Assembly (NCBI RefSeq): GCF_019649055.1
Contig: NW_026570235.1
Location: 1,302,001-1,366,000 of the forward strand
DNA: 64,000 nucleotides
Source of the DNA: Paramacrobiotus metropolitanus
Lineage: Eukaryota; Tardigrada; Eutardigrada; Parachela; Macrobiotidae
Direction: 5' to 3'
Shown: in pieces, positions 1 through 14,200 of the stretch
Position numbering within the stretch: the stretch's first letter is position 1
How the letters are laid out: every line of letters begins with the position of its first letter
Program-made: the position numbers and the translations under genes
Notes under the pieces: model-generated
Told to the model about the DNA's origin: nothing
Seen by the model: only the letters and a program-made list of their open reading frames with translations
Database searches by the model: none

Positions 1-3000
1 AACACATACAATCTACGTCGAGTACAAAAAAGTACTTAAGCGCCACCGGCAAACAAAGAAGTCCATTGATAAACCCCACGTCCAACGAACACACTACTAA
101 AGCATGCAACATCCGACTATCACTCACCCTTTTAACCCAGCAGTATGAATTCTAGTTGCTGTGTATTTGTTCTTGGACCGTGCCTCACAATTAACGGGAC
201 AATATGAAAACCGTTAAAGTAAAACCCGAGGGGCACTTCCGGTCTGATTGGGTATTACCCGGAGCACAATAAAGAAAAATTTACAGCTATAAAATAAAAA
301 GCAAAGTAGCACGGAAAAATAAAAATGCCGGCGTTAGTGTTCAGAATGCGGACAGTCTGGACGTTTAATACACCACAATACCGTATCCCAGTTTTATGAG
401 ATATAAAATTCTGCTGTTCCTAACAACCGTATGCCGCTCGATTATTGACGGAGGGACAGCCAAGTCGGTAACCTGAGTACGAACTGTGTAAGCTCCTTTA
501 TTTGCACACAGAGAATTCGACGAGGCGAAACCAGAGACCGGACCGCTCATAATTTCCCAAATTGACGACAAGAGCATCAGCTGGATCAACCCAACATGAT
601 CGACAATATTTTTCCGATTTCTATGTGTGTATATGAGCTTCAGTGACATCAGGACACAGCCATTTCGCTGTTCCATACGCCGAAACATGCGTCCCCAGAA
701 AAGAGACCTTTACAATGCTGTCGACTATAGCAGACGCAAGATCTATATATCCCTATGTGAACGGAAAAAATCGAAATTATGCTACTTGATATGGGGTACA
801 AGAAGTCCAACTACATCTACCTAATTTCCAACATATTTTCACAAACAGGATGATCGAGTTTCCATAACAGCGTCGTTGATGCACCGGCGTATATATGCCA
901 TCCATCAGTTAAGGGACTCGCACGGCAGAGAGAAAAAACCCTATCAATCGGGTCACTCAACACCAGAAATTTCGCTAAGGTTTCCACTGGGTGATGATAA
1001 CGTGCGTCTACGTTAGTCATAGGAGACTAAAAATGTCATGCAATTATGTTCATTAGGTCTTTTCAGAAAGCGGAAACCACCCGTATTGCTATATACGTGC
1101 ATAACTGCGCTTGTACCGTACCATACGAGAATGGAAGTAAAAAAGAATTTGATGATCTGCAGTTATCCATTATCACTGCCATTATCCAAACGAAAATAAG
1201 CCTAAACACCGCTGCATCTTTGCAGTGATTTATCCAAAGATACTAAAGAATTTTAAAAGTAACTGAAAAAACAGAAGTAATGAGTAACGCTTTATGGAAA
1301 CTTTTAAAGAAAAGGTAAATGCGCTGCGAACGAAACCCGACCTTTTCTAGGGTTGATAATGACAACCGGAAGCAAAAAACGTAGATTTCGGATTGCAAAG
1401 TGAAATACCTAAAACTGTTGCATATTCGTAATACAAGGAAAACTTTGTGCTTTCTATTATCAACAAGGAAAGAAACTGTCATAATGTTATACACACACAC
1501 CAAGAAACAGGCTTTCGTCTAATTTTTTAAATGCATGAAGTTTAACTATTGCGAAGGTTGCTTCTGCGTATACGCAAGGCAAATGAATTATATGGGAGAG
1601 AAACTCCATTAACATGCACATGCATCAGTCAAACTCAAAACAACTGCACATGTAATGCCAACGTAACAAAACGTGGATGACACCAAATCCCTACGCTGCC
1701 GGCTTTCGTGATCCGCTGCTTATACTACATAGTCGCATCCCGGTAATGACCAATACGGTATACCGTATACAGCTAGCACTATTGTACCATATATGGCGCA
1801 GGTTACAATAATGTGTACGCCTCCTCCGGTCACACAGATCCAGTGATCTATCCTTAAAGCATGCCCTAACTCAATAATCAATGTTATAAATAAAAGGGAA
1901 GAAAATGTCAGGAAAATACGTTTAATTAGATATAATTAAGTATCCTTCTCGCTGCGGGTGCAGCTGATGCTACGTCAGCGAAATGGATTTTTTTGTTGCC
2001 ACAGATCTCAGCAGATTGCTATATATGTCTGTGCGTATAGAACAGGCACAATATAATTAGCATATCGATCAAACATATTCCAGGCCATAACGCAATAATC
2101 CGGAAAATAGTTAATTATGAAAACGACGATTTATCTAAATTACAAGGCGGGGCTTCCACCAATAATCTGTGCAGTTTAGAATTTCAAAATTACTTTATAA
2201 TTATTAGTCTATCGGCAAACATCTTGGTTCGTTTTCGACGTGAAATATATTTCACATACATAAAAGCCTAAACCAATTTAGCTCAGAAATCACCACGATA
2301 TTAATACCGTACGATTTGTCGCACTCCTTGAACGTTTTTAAAACCTTTTTCTGCTTGGCCTCATGTGCAAAAAAACGTGTGAAGCAGATCGAGCTGCACC
2401 TTTATGCAGCAGCAGCGGAAGTTGAATGGCTCAAGCATCTCGTAAGCGAAGGCCACAAACACACAATCCACTATAAAAGCGAGAACTGTCGCGCAAAAGC
2501 CATTTATTACCGTGCGAAAGCACTCCAATCAATAGTATTTAACCGGGAAAAAAATTTAAGTGGCAAAACAGCACTAATATGATTTGTCGGTTATTATGTT
2601 AACATTGTCATTATACCGCAGCAAAAAAGAGCATCAATCGCAATCCAATAAACCCATATCTACCATGTTTCACTTACCAATTTACTGCATTGCACAGGTT
2701 GCAGCGGCCATCGCCAATAAACTGGATCATCAATACGTTACACAGAAACTTAGAAACCGATATGAGCTGATAATGTCATCCCATGATTTGTATTGTATAA
2801 CCGGCGTGTATATCTCTTCTGCAATATGTACTTGCATCATGATCGAAGACATCCATCGATGCTTGATGTGCGTGTGCTTATTAAAACACCGGTCAGAAAT
2901 TCACGCTTTTGCACATAAATCCAACGACAAATTGTCGAGCTTTTGATAGGAAAAAAACCCATCACCAATTTGCATTTTGGTTATTCGTTAACGCGGAGAA

Positions 3001-5265
3001 AATTTGTGGTGCATGAAGCCGGTGTAAGTCACTGTGTGGGCAAAAAATGCCGGCTAATAAGCGGCTTGGATATAGCGCGGGCTTGTCGTGTGCGGATAAT
3101 CAAGAAGCGGATTTGTATATTGCAGTCAGATAAAAACGAGAGCGAAATGTCTGTCAGGGAAATTTACATTAAAAATCCAGCATATGCTATACACTTCTAT
3201 TGCAGTGAACACAGGGACCGAATGTCAACATGCAACAGCACTTCAATCTATATAATCGGCCTATTCCCGGGTTTGCTGTTAAGCTAAACATATAGCTCTC
3301 CCGTATATTAGCGAATCCCGGCTAGAAATAGCCGGCTACCGTGATGCATCTCTACACTTTAACTACTACGTAAACATACAGTAGTGGTTTTTGTCGAGCG
3401 GGCCGCCGATGTGCGCTGTCTTGTAAATCTTTTCCACCATAGGCAGATATTGTACATACAAACACATAAGTGCATCGTTTCCACTATACGCACATATCCA
3501 ATGCCGCAATAAATCCTACATTAAATTCCGTGTCGATTTTCGATAGGCGGCAATGTGGGGCTACTACTGTATATATATTTGCATTTCTCTCTGCGTATAT
3601 ATGCTAACCGCTGTAAACGGGGCTACCAAAAAGATCCGGCGCGCGATTTTTGATAGAGCTATTATGGAGGCCCAAACGACTGATCGTCAGGACCCCGATC
3701 GGTCTAATGACTGCTGCAACCCGGCGTTCAATGAAAAGCGCTAAAAGACCGGGGTTTGCCCCCGGAGAGATCTTAACCCCGGCGCAAGCTGGAGATATGG
3801 GCGCGCGTGTGTTTTTTGCCACCACTCAATGAATCATCCTATCACCAGGTTGCGCTCCATAAACAACACCCAAGCACTTCCTATTGTCCAGAAATTGTGT
3901 AACGTCAATAATCTAATAAAAACAGATGTGTGATTTTATTCCAGCAGAGGCATTTCATTTTTATCGATCCAAACCGATCAGATTTCAAGAAATTGCAATT
4001 CGTTACCAGCAGCGATATTACTGTTTTGATGTAGCAAAAAATAACAATGCCGGCACTAAATGTGTTGCATATTATATTAACATTGCTGCTTGCATTAAAG
4101 TACTGCTTACGGTATAATAATTTATATCCACTAAGATTTCCAGTAAGATTGCCTGCCTGTAATAAGCCTGCCACGTCCTGTCGTAATGGAATTCAGAAAA
4201 TTTAATATGTCAGAGTTGTTGATGTAACACGTAAGGAAATGCTTTTAAGGAATGTTACACTTTCTGCTATGCACGAGCAGTTAGTTTTCACACATATGTG
4301 CAATATTCAGAGCTCACTTGTCAAAACTAGATGAAGCAGATCATATACTCTGGAACTCGGTCGATTACATACCACACTGCAAACATTCTCGGAATGCAAG
4401 CCGAGCCAGTTTTTGCAACTAACCGTAATGAGACCCTTGGGAAGACTGCGAAAATGTTGGGTTGGGTCCCGGATTAGTTAAATATTTTTTATCCGTACTA
4501 TCTGCCACAGTGTGGCCACTGCGGTATGTTGACCTTACACTATGGTTCTACACGTGACTTGTGCGGTATTAAGTAGTTAATTAATTTAATGCGGATTAGC
4601 CGTTGAGTCCAACATCCAGCGGTTTTATATGACAGACCACTAACTTCTAATGTTCTTTTCCTTAAAACCGCATAATATACCCCCAGCAGCAAATGGAGCC
4701 ACAGTGCCTGATATAAGCTGAGGGAAGAAAGTGTCAAATTCTCCAGGACTTGTAACATGTGCTAGAAGGAAAATCGATGGGACTGTATGACCGGGGATGA
4801 ATAACATGTAGACGATCTCATTTAATTTCGTCTAATATCCAAACGTCTAGACAAGCTTTTGGGCTTTATTGTCAAGGCGTGCACTGGCCGAGTCGCAAAA
4901 CGTCAAAACAATTTTTTGACAATCATATTATCAGGATGTCGTCATATTAAAGCAGTGTCTTGCAACTTGAACATGATCGTCTCGATAAGACGATGTCCTT
5001 CCGCATCCCTGAAATCAACTTCTGCCACAAAGCTGACAGTTGTAACGCATACCGAAGTAACATCCTCTAATGCAGGACTTCCGATGCAGTACCTTGCTGT
5101 AAAAACCGTGCGAAATAACCGAGAACTAATTACCAAAACGGCTAGCATATTAGCGACTGCTAGCTAGAAAAAGCGTTTCTAAAATTATTCACTTTATTAT
5201 GTAGATGCGGATAACGGGATAATTATTTCAGTGAGACATAAACCCGATCGCGAAGCCTCGATACC
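1..5265. other. No supported gene
   Basis: I read both strands and found no recognisable protein domain, no chain of exons with matching splice phases, and no RNA gene. Open frames here are short (up to about 120 codons) and rich in Cys, Ile, Tyr and Lys, as expected of random translation of AT-rich DNA. The stretch lies to the left of the inverted-repeat arm and shows no clear match to other parts of the window. Confidence 0.5.
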
Positions 5266-5267
5266 TG

Positions 5268-8200
5268 CAAAATTAATGGTGAATGTTTTTATCGTATGAA
5301 AAAACGATCATGTAATTAAGCAATCATTTTATACTGTATACGTTTAAGTTTCGCCGTTTTGCAATTTTGGGTTGATTGAAATAACTACCGTTAACGGCTA
5401 GGGCCTGCTCACAAGTCAGTGTCTGTTAAACTGAGATGACCATCGTATATGTCTGTGTACAACAGCCGGTAGAAAAGAAGATCCTGTTAAAAGCAAATGT
5501 TAGCGTAAGAATACCACTAACTTCCGTTAATTTGCCCACGTCAATGCAACCTCGCTACAGGGTTAGAATTTTAATTGTACCAAAAAGGAAATCGCATCGC
5601 ATCTTCCACACTGTTTTGCATTACAACAGAAAACCATCCTGCATGGTGACATTACAGTGCGTGCATGCGAAACGCCATTAAAACCGGCTGCACACAATAC
5701 GTACATACCATCAGCCGATGCATGTTAGGTAATATATTACAGGGAGAGGAGTATTGGTAACTGTTTGTGTCCCATCTGCCAATATCCCGCAGGCCCGCAC
5801 TTATTCATAATCACTTGGTAGGCGCGCAGGAAATCGTCTGTTAGTCAAATATCACTGCTGCTATGGCGTACAGTGGAGACGAAATTTCCCAGGGTTTCCC
5901 TATGTAGGGAAACATACACGTAGACGTACGTATACCGACCGACCGGGTGAAACATCCTGTTATTTATATTAACCGCTGGGAAGACAAATTGCTTTCTATA
6001 ATTTTCCACGTCGTAAATAACTCTATATCCTTTTTAAAGGCGAACGACAGCAGCAGACGGAGGGAAATGTATGCCAACATAAACGGCATAACAAACAAAC
6101 ACGCGTAACCGCAAACTCCGGGTAAACGCCAAATATTATTCACGTGGGTTATTTTCATCTCTGCTCTGTATTTTTTAACGAAATCGCTCGACGAAGGACT
6201 AATGAAAGAGCATTTAAACGACAAACGACACTGCTGACAGGCAGTGTGACTCGTTTATAACGAGATGCAAACGTCCTACCGAAAACCGAAAAACAGTTAA
6301 AGTGTCCTGATTTATTGATTTATTTTAATGTCCCTTAAAATATAAACAATACAAACAACAACATATGTAATTCCATTAAAATTAGAAACTACATGTATGA
6401 TCGAAAAATTGCCGCAGCAACACAAATAATCCAACAAAAAGAAGCGGTGTGTTTTCCCCAACGGAAAATCAAATCAAATGGAAATTATGTTAGTTAAAAT
6501 TTACAACCATTTTTGCGCAGCGCACAGTTTTTACAGGACTGCTGTGGACAACGTAAACCCAAAACAGTAGTAACGAGCCATTTACGCTCGTCAAGTGTAA
6601 TCAAAATACACGACTGCGTTAATTCAGTGAACAGCAAGGCGTGAATGTAAACACCTCGGAATCTTCTTCTAATTTTACACGTTTTTTTCCCATCTTAAAC
6701 TATATCTTTATCCATACAGCTCACTAATGCCATCCCACTCAAGACTGCTCAGCCGTCGAAACAAGATAACACACAACGGCCCTTTTCCGGCGCGGGGATT
6801 AATTATGCCTTTCTGTAACCACGCACTTCGTTCTCATTACAACATCTTTTCACTGCACATTAAGGCAACCCCAGTCGTCTCCATGAGCAGGAATTCAAAA
6901 TCCCATTACGCACTTTGTATTCGTATATTATAACTCACAGTGCAGGATCATCGGCCGGGAAAATGCTACTTTTTTTCCTTCTTTCTCATAATGTGCCCAG
7001 GCTGCGCATCATGCCTACTTGCACAATGACAATGTTGGTGCGTAACCGGCATTGCGGCGGGCCCCAAGGTTGTCTGCGTACTTCAGCCTGCAAACCGGGC
7101 ACTAAAATGCCATTTTCCTGCGCCGTCATTCAATTTCCCTGGAAACCGATCGTTAATGTACTGATGTTATCAATATGCGCTTGACTAACGGGAAAAATCA
7201 TTTGTCAGTCAAACGACAAAAAAACATACTCCAGTTCCGGTAAATGTGCAGGCAATAAAGGTCATCTGTAGATATACGATAAGAATAACTACACCGCCAT
7301 AAACATTTGGACATTGCCATGCAAATTAAGACGCTATGATGTTTCAAGAGATATGCAGATGCTACAGCAAATTAGGTACTTCTGTTCCACGTTTAAAGCA
7401 GCTCCGCTGCTAATTTGCTACGCTCCGATACAAACATGCGGGATCTGATTGCTACACAGAATTATTTATTAAATACTTCGACAGTAAAAATACACCAGTG
7501 TTTTCCAACTCGTAGAATGGTTCAAGACACACATGCACATAAGTATACACTTAGCATTTTATGAAGGTCTTTATGCTTAACACACAATACGATCATTATT
7601 TTAATTAAGTAATACAGATAATAGGATATACAGCGCAGCAGTTCCAAAATACTACTGTAGTGCGACTGCGCACCGGTCACCGCTATTTTCACATTGCCAA
7701 ATCCATGAAGGCGATGATGTGCTTGTAGACTTTGTAGTCACCAGGTTTGCGAAAAATAATACAAATAACTTACAAGAGTTTTGTGGAAAAAAGGCCCAAA
7801 ATAATTCTGTGTAGCAAAACGATTTATTTTTCGCACACCGTTCTGTTATACTTTGTGGCTTTTTGCAGCCGTTTAACTTGCCTAATATCTACTTTCTATG
7901 CGAACACGAATCAATACTGCTTAACCGCATGAGCTGTTGTCCATATCGGAAAACGTTTAGAAGTCCAAATTAGTCACGAAGTTCAGCATGTATTAAACGG
8001 GACCACGATCATGTAAATACGCACAGTGTTTGATTTTTCAACCGTATTATGCTGCAGCGTAATTAGTACATTCAGCATAAGTAAAGAAAGCCGTGTAGAA
8101 AAAAATGTGAATCTAACGGAGCAAATTTCCGCTGGAAACTCCGGGGTTATTTACTTATTCAATATCCATTGGAATTTGTATAAGATTTACTAGTTACTAC

Positions 8201-11200
8201 AAATAATGGCCCAGTCGATATAGCGAATCAGCACACTTTCTACCGAGCGTATTAAGCTTTTGTCGAAAGTGCAAGATCGACAAGGATCATTCGGCATGAA
8301 GAGAAATGCAAACAAGCATCCCAGCCTCATTTCATATGTAACGGAACAAAAACCTCGACGTCTCTTTATGTGACTTACATAACCGAATCACGTCGCTTGT
8401 GTAAAGGTCGTATAACCCGGATAAAGTTTCCCCTTCTTACATTTCTCCGCATATAATTGCCATCCAGAAAAAAAGTGAAAATCCGGCAAATTTCGCTCAC
8501 ATCGCGAAGTCAAAACATCGTTTTTTATGCGCAACGACACGGTAAAAAACAGCGGATATACGCACACTAGCGATAACAGATCAAACGCCCCATTAGCCGG
8601 GACAAGATCAATATGGAGTAATTACACCCACGGATAAAAAATGTCCCCACACCCATCTTCAAGCAGTCAACTTTTCATTTAACTCCTTCTTAAACCACTA
8701 TCCACTTGATGAGCAAACTTTATCCAAGTTACATTATAATGTGGCAATAAAAAATGTACCCGCGTGTAGAGGCCCGACAAATATCGGGATAAGAGGCTGC
8801 GTTCCAAGAGGGTGCGGATTAATTCAACTGGAGTGTATATATGTATAAGAGGCGCAGTGGACGCGGTGCTGTAACACACTTTTCCACAGGCCAATCGATC
8901 AAGCCACCGTATAGATTTAATCCCACACGCCGGAGAGTATAATTAAAAGTAAAAACGGGACCACCACCACCCTTTGCACACGTACATTACCCATGCCGGT
9001 CAGCACGCCGGTCGGTACTGGGAAGAGAGCGCAACGTGTGTATCTGTGTGTAACAGTAACCATCCGTTGGCAAACAACATGTTTATGTGCCATTCTGCCA
9101 CCGCCAGTGCAGTGTCTTGTACAAAAGAACAAGTTTCACAGGCCCCATCGTCATCGTTTTTTCCCCGCACACACAATAGGCCAATTACTCCGTATTTCAC
9201 TCCGGTGAAAAGACACTTAAACCAAATTGCATAGCGATATAAGTATTCTCTCCCGGGCCACAACTGAAGGGGCCTCGGCTGGTAGTGAGAAAATTAAATT
9301 TTCATGTCAGAGAGTATAAAGTTATTAAGCTACATAACCTATTCAAGTATTTCTGATACCGTGTCTCCAAGGCATAAATCGATAAATAACCCTGGCCGCA
9401 TTTTCTCAAAATTGTCTCTTGAACAGCCCGTCTTCCTCCCTTATGCATCCGCTCCTAATCACAAATAACGCAACGTCCCGTCACACATAATCACCTCCAC
9501 TGCCAAACCCCGACCCTCAAACGCAACTTATAGCTAACCACTTCCCAGTAATTATTAATGGGAATTCCTAATGAATAAACAACCTAATTCCCAGGAGATC
9601 ATATTACGTGCTCCTGTTCACTATTCGCTGATACCTGATAAAGTGGTCGTGCGGAAAGACCCAACGGTTTGCGGAATATATATTTGTACAATTTAGATGG
9701 TTAATCAAAAACTGCAGCTGAATTTAAAGATGACTTTTCTTTGCTTTAGTAATCAGAAAATTGTTTTATGCCTCAGCCAAAAGCATCAAGAGAATAACCA
9801 ACTAAAAGAATCGACATTAATCAGAAAGAACATCCCGCCAACAAAACGAAGAATGCGTGAGAAATGAACATACCGGCAACCGTCGCTGCTCGAAGTTTTA
9901 AGAACGTACTCTATATATTGTAGAGTAGAATCGATGCAGTCGGTACCCGATCGATCACACCTTCCAACTGTTGTATTAAAACGAATACAGAAACGAAACT
10001 GCAAAGTGCAATCAAAGCACTCTTTGGTAACCAAAAATTTCCCCACAGCGTAATTATTAAACAACTCAAAAAAACTATCACGGCAAAGAAGAGCTTATTC
10101 CGGATTGTAAAATAATTCAAAAACTTAACACAAAAATAAATATTTTCGCCAGCATCCATCAACTGCATAAGGGTGCTCTACAAACGTAGTCGCCAACAAT
10201 CAACAATATGGTGAAAACCTCTAAGCAACAAATTCCACGCAACATGAAATTTATGCCGATGTACTCGTTGGATTGGACACCATACTCTCCTGTTGCACAC
10301 CGTTCTCCAGCCTCTGCTGCTGCTGAACATCACCCATCTGAACCGCCATCGCACCCATCTGGCCACCACACACAGTCTTGGCCTTATTAAAAGATTTTTT
10401 AGCGCCCGCCGTTGGCAGCCCCGGACCCGCCGACAGTACAGAGAAACCCACCAGGCTCGTCGGCGGGACACCTCCTCGCATCACTCCGGATGGTGATTCA
10501 CTGCTAGGCGCCGTGTTCCGCAAAGGTGCCAGCGTCCATGTGGGCAGCGGCGGCTGTCCACTGTCCATCATGGGTGCAAAGCTCCGCATCGGGGGCGCCC
10601 GCATTATATGCGGCGTGTTCGGATTGGTCGGCGCCGGTTCGTAGCTGCGGACCATCACCGGCGAACGCACCATAGGCCGCGGACGGGTGGGAGAACTTTT
10701 GGGAGAGGTCAGCGGCGAGCGTGTCTCCATAATCGGACTATGGAGCAGGGGCGACGCCGCTTTGGGCACCAGATCACTGATCGAAGGCAGCCGCAGCGCG
10801 GTGAGCGTCGATGACCGGGGTGGGGAGATGGTGGGTGACGTCACGGGACTGGACATGCCACTCGACGAGATCAGGTGATGAGGTAGTGGAGGGATCAAAC
10901 TGAAGGCTGGATGCGCGAGAACGGGACGGGTCGGGGGGAGCAGCTGATTCGTTTGCATAAACGTCGATGGTGGGGGTGGACGTGGTGGACTATTCATGTG
11001 GTTCTGCCCCATTAAGCGCATGGCAAATTCCATAGCCGGCGACTGACTGACAGGAGGCGGAGGAGCAGTGTCTACAGGTGGTTCACTCGGTGGGGGAGCC
11101 GGTTTCGGCTTTCGCGGGGATGGTTTCTTCGGTTTCGGTGGCGGTAGTACGGCTTCATTGTCCAGAACAACAGCAGCAACACTTGCAGACGCGTCTGTTT

Positions 11201-11213
11201 CTGGTGGGAGTTT
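5268..11213 (+). repeat. Large inverted duplication, arm 1
   Basis: This segment matches the reverse complement of 42430-47620 over nearly its whole length. Landmarks pair in inverted order: 11213 with 42430 (inside the MCRS1 tail), 9900-10090 with 43330-43500, 8700-9200 with 44140-44600, 6915-7184 with 45657-45926, 5964-6224 with 46668-46920, and 5436-5681 with 47163-47468. Similarity fades near 5268 and 47620. The arms differ by scattered substitutions and indels. About 9370-9850 is replaced by unrelated sequence in arm 2, and about 250 bp of the MCRS1 tail is deleted there. Because this arm carries the intact MCRS1 3' exon it is probably the source. Between 5268 and 10250 I see no supportable gene. 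Confidence 0.88.
9750..10090 (+). repeat. 340-bp interspersed repeat, copy 1
   Basis: This subsegment of arm 1 occurs three times: here, in direct orientation at 39940-40275, and inverted within arm 2 at about 43310-43555. All copies share an ACTCTATATATTGTAGAG-like core, a GAATACAGAAACGAAA block and a TTTGGTAACCAAAA block. The minus-strand reading frame here has hydrophobic stretches but is broken by frameshifts in both other copies, so I treat it as non-coding. No terminal repeats or target duplications are visible. Confidence 0.7.
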
Positions 11214-14200
11214 CTTTGGCTTAGCACGCGCCTTCTTGGGTTTTGGCTGCGATGGAAGCGGAATATGAATATCCAGTGGTATCATATCTGATATGCTCTC
11301 ATCCGTAACTTTCTTCGGCTTGGCAGCCTTCTTGGAGTTCTTTAGCGCCTTTTTCCTGTCTTTATCTGGCTCTTCGCCTTCTTCATCAGAAACCCATTCA
11401 CCATAATATTTCTGCCGTAGAAAGCGCAGCACGCGACTAGTATTTACGAAAAACTGGAGAAAGATATCGGAGATCTGCAAAACAAGACGAGATAACACAT
11501 TTAAGTCATCAGTACAACGGCAAACAAGGTGCACAAATCTTCGAACCTGAACTACTGCTTCATCTGGCAATACGCAGAAATCTCCGTAATGCAGCACTTT
11601 TTCGTCTACCGTAATGGGACGTCGACCGTGGTTTTCGATGCGAAATATCCCATTTCGTTCCAAGATGACGTAACCCTGCAGCCTTGACACTCGTCCTGCA
11701 TAGCCTTCTACAGAAAGATCAACGTCCACAATATGCCCGGGCACGCAGCGACCGAATGAAACCTGATGAAACAAAAACAATGCATTTCCATTTGTTAAGT
11801 CTACATAATAATACACTATGGCGTAACCGCCGCATCAATTCAGCAGGTTTTTCGTTCTTATTTTATGTTTTTAGTAGTGTTTTATTTTGCGCCCATTAAA
11901 AGCATATAACTAATCAGTCTACTTTCCAGTTCTCTTTTACACAGCCGACTGTCGAGTAAGTCGGCACTCAGCAGAAACAATCTCTTACTTTTCCAGTTCT
12001 TAATCCATATTTTGCACGCTGACCAAGAAGCACCGCAACAAAACTGCGATCTTGGGGTGAGGAAAACTCCGGTCGCGTAAAATCTGTTCCCCATAATAAC
12101 AATTAATATTTGTAACAGCATTAAAGTAAGACAAACATACCCGGTAATTCGTAATTCATGGCCTTTTCTAAAAGAAACCGTAAATGCTCAATTTCTTTAT
12201 CCACATTCATCAACCGTTCCCTATTCTGCCGGTGGAGTTTATCCATTTCTGCAGCCATGGTCGGAAAGTAAGAAAGCGAATTCGTAATGGCGTACTCGAT
12301 CTTCCTACTTACCATAGGCGAATTCACCACTGACGTGCGTCCAATTCCTATCAAAACAGTCACGCATCATTTTAAATCTAATGTACTCAGTTTATGAAAA
12401 GGCAATAGGAAACTTACTTCAAATCCGCATCTTTCATCTTCGATTCCATTTCAGCAAAGCTGGTTATCCGCTCGGTGTTAATTACGACACTATCTTCTGG
12501 TACCGTGCAAACTATGATAAATATCGACATTGCGATTTATAAACATAAAACTTTACACGACTGGAAAACCCTTACTCGTGTCAGAATTTTCAATCCGCCC
12601 TTCGGCCAGCAACACTTGCCAATGCTTGTAGAGATCTTCCGCCACTCGAAACGGTGGGAAAACGTTCGGATTAGCTTCCAGCATCACTTCGAATGTAGAA
12701 ATGTCGACGGGTTCAGCAATCTAAAAAGATCAATCTCTGAAAACTAACACAAAGTAGCACTCAAATCAACATATATTCTACGACGATAGGCTTTGCAGTG
12801 TGCGCTAGCAGAGATAATCCTACCAACGGAATTTCCAGCAGCAACGCCTCTTCCGCTTCGGTGAACGGGGTTTCTCTTTGGACACTGCGCATGATATCGG
12901 GAGGGGAGGAACGCATTGCTTGGCATGCAGCCCTGGAAATACAACAGAACAATAAAAATCTGCCATTCAATTTACTGCAACAATTTCAACATCATACTTG
13001 GCAATTTTCTTGTTGTAGAGAAGGTTAAACCATCTTTCCTGTATTTCCACGTAAGTGAAGTGGCAAGAGAACTTCGCGTGCTTGTGAACCACCAACAGAT
13101 CACGATACTAAAACAAGAAATTAACTCGATTACGTAATTCCTTCATCCTGTCCCAGAGTGTCATTAGCCTTACTTCCAGCACCGCCATAATCAACTTCAT
13201 GTCGTCTCTAGGCTTCCATCTGCCGAGATCCGTCAGCGGCATGGTACCAATCTTGTGCACCTCCTTCTGGGCAGCACTCTTTTTCTTATGGGAACCTTTC
13301 TCTGTCGCAGGGGCAGCAGTCGTAATCTGCGAAACATCATTGGTTGGCACGATATTATTCAGAGGAACAGGACTGGCCACATCCATTGGTCCATCAGACA
13401 AAACGGACATGGATCGCATTCGAGTGCGGAATCGTGTATCCTGTACTTCTTCCATAGGTTCTACAGATGGGCAAGGCACGGAAACGCTCTGCTACAGAAA
13501 ACAGAAGGTTAAAGCAATACACTGGATAAACAAACCCATACGGCACGATTCAACTATTACGTAACACAAGAGGATAGGGAGTGGTCCCACTTTCACTACT
13601 TTTTGTTTCAAGGGCTGGACGGTCGGAAAGGTGTGTTACGTGACAGAAGGGCATCACAGAAAATAACGAACAAAATCAAAAATTTTAATTAATTTTTATA
13701 GGAGGATAGCTGGGTTTCCGCTGCGTCTGCGACACGGTGGGTGAAAATTTGGTAATGCGAGCGTTACAATGAGGAGTGGGGAATGCGGACAACAAATCGT
13801 GTAAGAAAACGTTAAGCGCCCAAGAAAACGTTACGCCCCATGTAGCATGAACTTAAGATTAGAACTATCAAAAAATTTCACAACACGAACTAAAAGAATT
13901 TTCAAGTAAATACTTCACATATTAGTATGAGCAGTTTAACCCTAAAACTCGTACAGTAAATTCGAAAAAACACCAAGTAAATTTAATATTTTAAATTCTG
14001 AAAGCACCGGAAAAGAAAACCCTTAAATACGCCAAAGTCGCATACAATTTAACGACCTTAACCCTCCAGCGGGCGGTACCCGAAGGAGTGCGAATTTCCT
14101 TCTGAAAATCGGGATTTCCCGATGAAAAAAATCAATTAAGATAGGAAATTTTTTGTGAGCTTGTGCTGACCATAGGTCAGCGGTGGTGACTATGTCGTTT

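Noticed and set aside
6915-7184. 89-codon frame present in both inverted arms (also 45657-45926)
   Set aside because: The frame survives in both copies, but about twice as many differences change residues as are silent, as expected for neutral non-coding DNA copied recently.
9911-10168. Hydrophobic 85-residue minus-strand protein downstream of MCRS1
   Set aside because: Its two repeat copies are frameshifted and show no preference for silent change.
11763-11816. Met codon at 11816 as the start of a 521-residue FHA protein
   Set aside because: These bases belong to an intron; the true exon starts at 11762 after a CAG acceptor and joins in frame to the upstream MCRS1 exons.
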